Assembly: GCA_017626625.1 (NCBI GenBank)
Contig: JAGAIK010000067.1
Location: 1-9,308, forward strand
Source: Roseburia sp.
Lineage (GTDB): Bacteria; Bacillota; Clostridia; Lachnospirales; Lachnospiraceae
DNA: 9,308 nt
Reading direction: 5' to 3'
The position numbers and the translations under genes are program-made. The notes beneath the pieces are model-generated. The model was given only the letters and a program-made list of their open reading frames with translations. It made no database searches and was not told the DNA's origin. How positions within the stretch are numbered: position 1 is the first letter of the stretch; every line of letters starts with the position of its first letter. This document shows positions 6,252 through 9,308 of this stretch, one piece after another.

Positions 6252-6288
6252 GCAAAAAAAATATTGAAAGGATACCCCCAAAAACGCA

Positions 6289-7512
6289 ATGAGAACCCCC
6301 GAACTATTAATCCCAGCCAGCAGCCTAGAAGTCTTAAAAATCGCCGTCATCTTCGGCGCCAACGCCGTCTACATCGGCGGCGAAGCCTTCGGCCTCCGTG
6401 CCAAAGCCAAAAACTTCTCCATGGAGGAAATCAAAGAAGGCATATCCTTCGCCCACGCCCATGACGTAAAAGTCTACATCACCGCCAACATACTGGCGCA
6501 CAACAGCGATTTAGCGGGCGCAAGAGAGTACTTCACCGAACTTCGGGACGTAAAACCCGACGCATTAATTATCTCAGACCCCGGCATGTTCCGGTTAGCG
6601 CAGGAAGTCTGCCCCGAAATTGAACTGCACATCAGCACCCAGGCAAATAACACCAACTATGCCACCTACCGTTTCTGGCATGAGTTAGGGGCAAAGCGAG
6701 TAGTGTCCGCCAGGGAGCTATCCTTAGAAGAAATCAAAGAAATCCGTGCCAATATCCCGGATGATTTAGAGATAGAAACCTTTATCCACGGCGCCATGTG
6801 CATTTCCTATTCCGGAAGGTGCCTGTTGTCCAATTATTTTACCGGAAGAGACGCCAACCAGGGGGCGTGCACCCATCCCTGCCGCTGGAAATATTCCATC
6901 GTGGAAGAAACCAGACCGGGCGAATATATGCCGGTCTATGAGAATGAGAGGGGAACCTATATTTTCAACTCCAAAGACCTCTGCATGATTGAACATATCC
7001 CGGAATTAATGGAATCAGGTATTGACAGTTTTAAAATAGAGGGTAGAATGAAAACAGCACTATATGTGGCAACGGTGGCGAGAACCTACCGGAAAGCCAT
7101 TGACGATTACAAAGAGTCGCCGGAGCTTTACAGGGAACATCTGCCCTGGTATTTAGACCAGATATCAAATTGTACCTACCGTCAGTTTACCACCGGATTT
7201 TTCTTCGGAAAACCTTCGGAGGAAGCCCAGATTTACGATAACAACACGTATCTTAAGGAATACACGTATCTTGGAATCGCAGGGGAGCCCAACGAAGAGG
7301 GGCTTTACCGGATAGAGCAGCGGAATAAGTTTTCCGTGGGCGAGGAAATCGAAGTGATGAAGCCAAACGGGGAGAACCGCAAGGTGAAGGTCCGCCGGAT
7401 TTTAGACGAGGAGGGCAACGAGATGGAGTCTGCACCCCATCCGAAGCAGGTGTTATATATTGATTTGGGTGAGCCGTTAGACCGATATGATATATTGCGA
7501 AGAAAGGAATAG
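6289..7512 (+). CDS. trhP: Prephenate-dependent tRNA uridine(34) hydroxylase TrhP (peptidase U32 family)
   Basis: A 407-residue U32-family protein, near the length of B. subtilis YrrO. The N-terminus PELLIPASSLEVLKIAVIFG and GGEAFGLRAKAKNFS are typical. The family signature reads ETFIHGAMCISYSGRCLLS (163-181). Cysteines at C171, C178, C194 and C198 (GAC-TH-PC), plus C232 (KDLCM), are candidates for an iron-sulfur cluster. SFKIEGRMK follows. Although named peptidases, these proteins hydroxylate U34 of tRNA (ho5U34) in an O2-independent, prephenate-dependent way; next-door trmR then methylates the product. B. subtilis has two U32 genes here (trhP1, trhP2); only the long one is present. The ATG gives the conserved N-terminus, but its best ribosome binding site, AAAGGA (6267-6272), is 16 bases away, unlike the strong sites of its neighbours. 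Codon use changes from C-rich in the first third to G-rich later. Confidence 0.9.
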   Translation: MRTPELLIPASSLEVLKIAVIFGANAVYIGGEAFGLRAKAKNFSMEEIKEGISFAHAHDVKVYITANILAHNSDLAGAREYFTELRDVKPDALIISDPGMFRLAQEVCPEIELHISTQANNTNYATYRFWHELGAKRVVSARELSLEEIKEIRANIPDDLEIETFIHGAMCISYSGRCLLSNYFTGRDANQGACTHPCRWKYSIVEETRPGEYMPVYENERGTYIFNSKDLCMIEHIPELMESGIDSFKIEGRMKTALYVATVARTYRKAIDDYKESPELYREHLPWYLDQISNCTYRQFTTGFFFGKPSEEAQIYDNNTYLKEYTYLGIAGEPNEEGLYRIEQRNKFSVGEEIEVMKPNGENRKVKVRRILDEEGNEMESAPHPKQVLYIDLGEPLDRYDILRRKE

Positions 7513-7525
7513 GAGGGTGATTACC

Positions 7526-8584
7526 ATGAAAGAGGAAAAGTATGTTGCATATGTGGGCACCTATACCCATGAGAATAGTGTAGGAATCCATATCTATGAT
7601 GTGGATGTGGAAAAGGGACAACTGCATGAGCGCAAGGTTGTGCCCATCAACAATCCATCGGATGTAGTGGTTTCTAAGAATAAGAAATATCTGTATTCCA
7701 TTGCGGACGAGGGCGTGGAGTCCTTCCGGATATTGCCGGACGGCGACTTAGAGGCAATGAATAAGCAGTGGATTGGCGGCATGAGGGGCTGCTATGTGGA
7801 GACGGATAACGAGAACCGTTTCCTCTTTGTGGGGGGACATCACGACGGGCGTGTCACCATGATGCGGCTTATGCCGGACGGAAGCATCGGCGAGATTGCA
7901 GACGGTATTTTCCATAAAGGGTCGGGAAAAGTCAGCGACAGGCATAACAGCGTGCCTCATGTGGACTGTGTGAAGCTGACGCCGGACCAGCAGTTTCTAT
8001 GTGCTGTGGACAACGGACTTGATCAGGTAAAGATTTATCGGGTGGATTATGAATTTGGCAAATTAAAACTGATTGATATTATCCGCGGACCTCTGGATTC
8101 TGCTCCACGTATGATACGTTTTTCCAGAAACGGAAAATTCGCTTACATACTGTATGAGCTGCTGAACGTGGTGGAGGTTTATAAATACAGCCTTGAGAAC
8201 AACCAGCCGGTATTTGAGAAAATCCAGACCGTTTCTACGGAATATAAGGATGATGAGGATATCTGCTCTGCCTCCGGCATGGAGATTTCAAAGAGCGGGA
8301 AATACCTGTTCTGCTCTAATGCAGGGGTAAATTCCGCAGTGGTATTTTCCATTAACGAGGAAACCGGCGAACTGACGGAGACATTCCGCACCAAGGTGGA
8401 CAGTGAATATCCGAAAATGCTGGCGGTTTATCCCGATGAGAAGCATTACCTGACCTTGAACAATGCCTCTAACGAAATCGTTTCTTACACCATCAACTAT
8501 GAGGACGGCTATTCCCTGCAGGCGGGAGCCCCGGTGAAGGTAGATAAGCCGAATTGTATTTATATTTTAAAAATAGAAGAATAA
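7526..8584 (+). CDS. Lactonase family protein (seven-bladed beta-propeller, 6-phosphogluconolactonase-like)
   Basis: A 352-residue cytoplasmic protein of the YbhE/Pgl propeller lactonase family (Pfam lactonase), similar in length to B. subtilis YkgB. YVAYVGTYTHENSVGIHIY begins the first blade, and repeated blade motifs include SDVVVSKNKKYLYSIADE, NRFLFVGGHHDGRVTMM, HVDCVKLTPDQQFLCAVDNG, APRMIRFSRNGKFAYILYE and GMEISKSGKYLFCSNAG. Likely activity is hydrolysis of 6-phosphogluconolactone or a related sugar lactone; the exact substrate cannot be read from the sequence. The ATG has AGGAGG (7511-7516) nine bases upstream and 13 bp after the trhP stop, so it is probably in the same transcript. A longer in-frame reading overlapping trhP is not supported. 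It ends at a strong terminator. Confidence 0.9.
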   Translation: MKEEKYVAYVGTYTHENSVGIHIYDVDVEKGQLHERKVVPINNPSDVVVSKNKKYLYSIADEGVESFRILPDGDLEAMNKQWIGGMRGCYVETDNENRFLFVGGHHDGRVTMMRLMPDGSIGEIADGIFHKGSGKVSDRHNSVPHVDCVKLTPDQQFLCAVDNGLDQVKIYRVDYEFGKLKLIDIIRGPLDSAPRMIRFSRNGKFAYILYELLNVVEVYKYSLENNQPVFEKIQTVSTEYKDDEDICSASGMEISKSGKYLFCSNAGVNSAVVFSINEETGELTETFRTKVDSEYPKMLAVYPDEKHYLTLNNASNEIVSYTINYEDGYSLQAGAPVKVDKPNCIYILKIEE

Positions 8585-8622
8585 CACAAAAATGCAGTCC
8601 TTTGCGGGCTGCATTTTTTGTG
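8585..8622 (+). terminator. Rho-independent terminator after the lactonase gene
   Basis: A long hairpin with arms 8585-8600 and 8606-8622 (one U-G pair, one bulged T, loop TTTGC) starts directly after the TAA. The GC-rich top (GCAGTCC/GGGCTGC) and the run of six T fit a strong terminator. Because the base is A-tract/T-tract it could also work on the other strand. It marks the end of the ireB-to-lactonase transcription unit. Confidence 0.92.
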
Positions 8623-8650
8623 GAACAGGAAATTTTCAGATGTGAGAAAA

Positions 8651-8710
8651 CGGCAAAGCCCCAAAAGCTCTATGAGCCGAAACTGCCGGACCGATGAAGC
8701 TTTTATTTTT
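8651..8710 (+). other. Possible structured leader with two alternative folds
   Basis: CGGCA (8651-8655) can pair with TGCCG (8684-8688), enclosing GCTC/GAGC (8667-8670, 8674-8677). Alternatively AAAAGCT (8663-8669) pairs with AGCTTTT (8698-8704), which is followed by ATTTTT. The two folds exclude each other, as in an attenuator, upstream of ytvI. The second stem is AU-rich with a 28-nt loop, so it would be weak. No known riboswitch class was matched. Confidence 0.3.
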
Positions 8711-8805
8711 GGGAAAAGAATCAAAAACATGGCATGTTATCTCTCAAAGCGGATAAACTAAAGAATAGCAGGAATTTTCTTTTCCCCTGGTGAGGGGGAG
8801 AGACG

Positions 8806-8849
8806 GCAGGAGTAAGGCAGGCTGTGAGAGTCCCGCCTGATTGTCCTGC
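8806..8849 (+). promoter_or_regulatory. Stem-loop containing a duplicate ribosome-binding/start region ahead of ytvI
   Basis: GCAGGA (8806-8811) pairs with TCCTGC (8844-8849), and CAGGC (8818-8822) pairs with GCCTG (8835-8839). The left arm contains GCAGGAG..GGCAGGCTGTGAGAG, a near copy of the region that starts ytvI (8869-8895). GTG 8824 in this copy is in frame with the ytvI ATG 66 bases later. The hairpin would hide the upstream start. Confidence 0.4.
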
Positions 8850-8889
8850 TAAGTTTTCAGGGAAGGCAGCAGGAGTTAAGGGGCAGGCT

Positions 8890-9308
8890 ATGAGAGACGA
8901 AGAGAAGATACAACGGCAAAAGGATTTTCTGGTGGGCATTGCATTCTGGGGTGTCTGGGGCGTGATTGCCTTTCTTTTTTTGAAGGCGGCGGGCTCTGTA
9001 CTGCTGCCCTTTGTCATTGCCTTTATCGTGGCATGGATTTTGGCAAAACCGGTGGATTTCATCACGGAAAAACTCCATTTGAGAAGGAGCATTGGGGCAG
9101 TTGCCGCAGTTCTGCTTTTTTATGTGCTGTTGGGCGTTATCGTCTATTTTGCGGGAAGCCGTCTGCTCCATCTGATTTATGATACCTTTTATGAGATGTC
9201 CTATTTCTTTTCCGACACGGTGATTCCCGTGCTGCAAAAGTTTTTTTCCTGGCTGGAGAAGATATTGGAGTCCTTTACACCTGCATCGCCGGGGGTTATG
9301 GGGCGGGG
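8890..9308 (+). CDS. ytvI: Sporulation integral membrane protein YtvI / AI-2E transporter family, N-terminal part
   Basis: The frame is open from the ATG to the window end, giving 139 residues of a protein usually about 350-390 long. After a short charged start (MRDEEKIQRQKD) there are hydrophobic segments at about 13-31, 35-52 and 68-87, with LLPFVIAFIVAWILAKPVD between the second and the third. That pattern, with a following amphipathic stretch (LLHLIYDTFYEMSYFFSD), is typical of the AI-2E/PerM transporter family and its YtvI sporulation branch. A sporulation role is inference from family resemblance. The ATG has AGGAG (8871-8875) 14 bases upstream with GGGG (8880-8883) closer. An in-frame GTG at 8824 would add 22 residues that look unlike the family. 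It follows a terminator, so it should have its own promoter; none is obvious between 8623 and 8889. Confidence 0.8.
   Translation, partial: MRDEEKIQRQKDFLVGIAFWGVWGVIAFLFLKAAGSVLLPFVIAFIVAWILAKPVDFITEKLHLRRSIGAVAAVLLFYVLLGVIVYFAGSRLLHLIYDTFYEMSYFFSDTVIPVLQKFFSWLEKILESFTPASPGVMGR

Larger units (their letters stand above)
5919..6288. other. Repeat-filled 370-bp gap between trmR and trhP with no gene
   Basis: No convincing gene is present; short open frames here have no ribosome binding site or protein-like composition. The gap holds the two 39-bp direct repeats (first one partly in trmR), a spacer (5934-6058) and the palindromic element (6082-6251). The spacer is itself foldable: TAACGAT (5953-5959) pairs with ATCGTTA (6035-6041), and GGCAA/TTGCC form a small hairpin near 5980-5997. 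An inverted pair TTGTCCAATGGGG (about 5961-5973) and CCCCATTGACAA (6235-6246) links spacer and element. Such a gap is unusual between two genes that are adjacent in related operons. Confidence 0.8.

Noticed and set aside
6240..6267. Promoter for trhP made by the outer end of the palindromic element
   Set aside because: TTGACA (6240-6245) is a perfect -35, but the best -10 at 16-nt spacing, TATTGA, matches only three positions, and transcription would start downstream of the only ribosome binding site.
8645..8700. Cyclic-di-GMP-I (GEMM) riboswitch
   Set aside because: GGCAAAGCC and GCCGGACCGATG look superficially similar, but the required two-hairpin layout with GNAA loop and the ACGCAAAGCC junction element are not both present.
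8857..9237. Minus-strand reading frame over the start of ytvI
   Set aside because: It is antisense to a clear membrane-protein gene, is rich in Gln/His/Asn without pattern, and has no ribosome binding site.

Overview
The window reads as chromosomal DNA of a low-to-moderate GC Firmicute, most likely an anaerobic Clostridia member of the Lachnospiraceae type. This rests on strong AGGAGG-type ribosome binding sites, a His-less HPr-like protein, a stand-alone short MltG-like protein, and a gene order that parallels the Bacillus subtilis yrzL-yrrK-yrzB-yrrL-yrrM-yrrN/O block (ireB, ruvX, DUF1292, mltG, trmR, trhP). An RNase J gene sits inside that block. The assignment is inference from protein character and gene order; no database search was run.

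Layout. Positions 1-63 are the last 20 codons of an unidentified gene. Positions 77-130 hold a decayed piece of a dispersed repeat. A small HPr-like gene runs leftward (205-435) with its own terminator and a good promoter. All later genes run rightward: mtaB (tRNA methylthiotransferase), ireB, ruvX, a DUF1292 protein, RNase J, an MltG-like membrane protein without a catalytic domain, trmR, a 370-bp repeat-filled gap, trhP (peptidase U32 family), and a seven-bladed-propeller lactonase ending at a strong terminator (8585-8622). A 267-bp leader with possible RNA structure then precedes the truncated start of a YtvI/AI-2E-type membrane protein.

How the genes fit together. Three genes modify the tRNA anticodon loop: MtaB (ms2t6A37), and TrhP then TrmR (ho5U34 to mo5U34). 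RNase J handles mRNA decay and RNA maturation, RuvX acts on Holliday junctions or rRNA processing, and IreB links to Ser/Thr-kinase control of the cell envelope. Spacing is tight from ireB through trmR (including a GTGA stop/start overlap), so a long operon is likely. The repeat block between trmR and trhP breaks that compact arrangement.

The most unusual content is the repeat system between trmR and trhP. It consists of a 170-bp palindromic, MITE-like element with 47/48-bp inverted ends (6082-6251), two 39-bp direct repeats (5895-5933, 6059-6097) of which the first supplies the last seven codons and stop of trmR, and a second partial copy of the element at 77-130. A local reversal of GC skew covers roughly 5270-6900. 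I did not find a clear new defence or catalytic system; most of the window is housekeeping genes.
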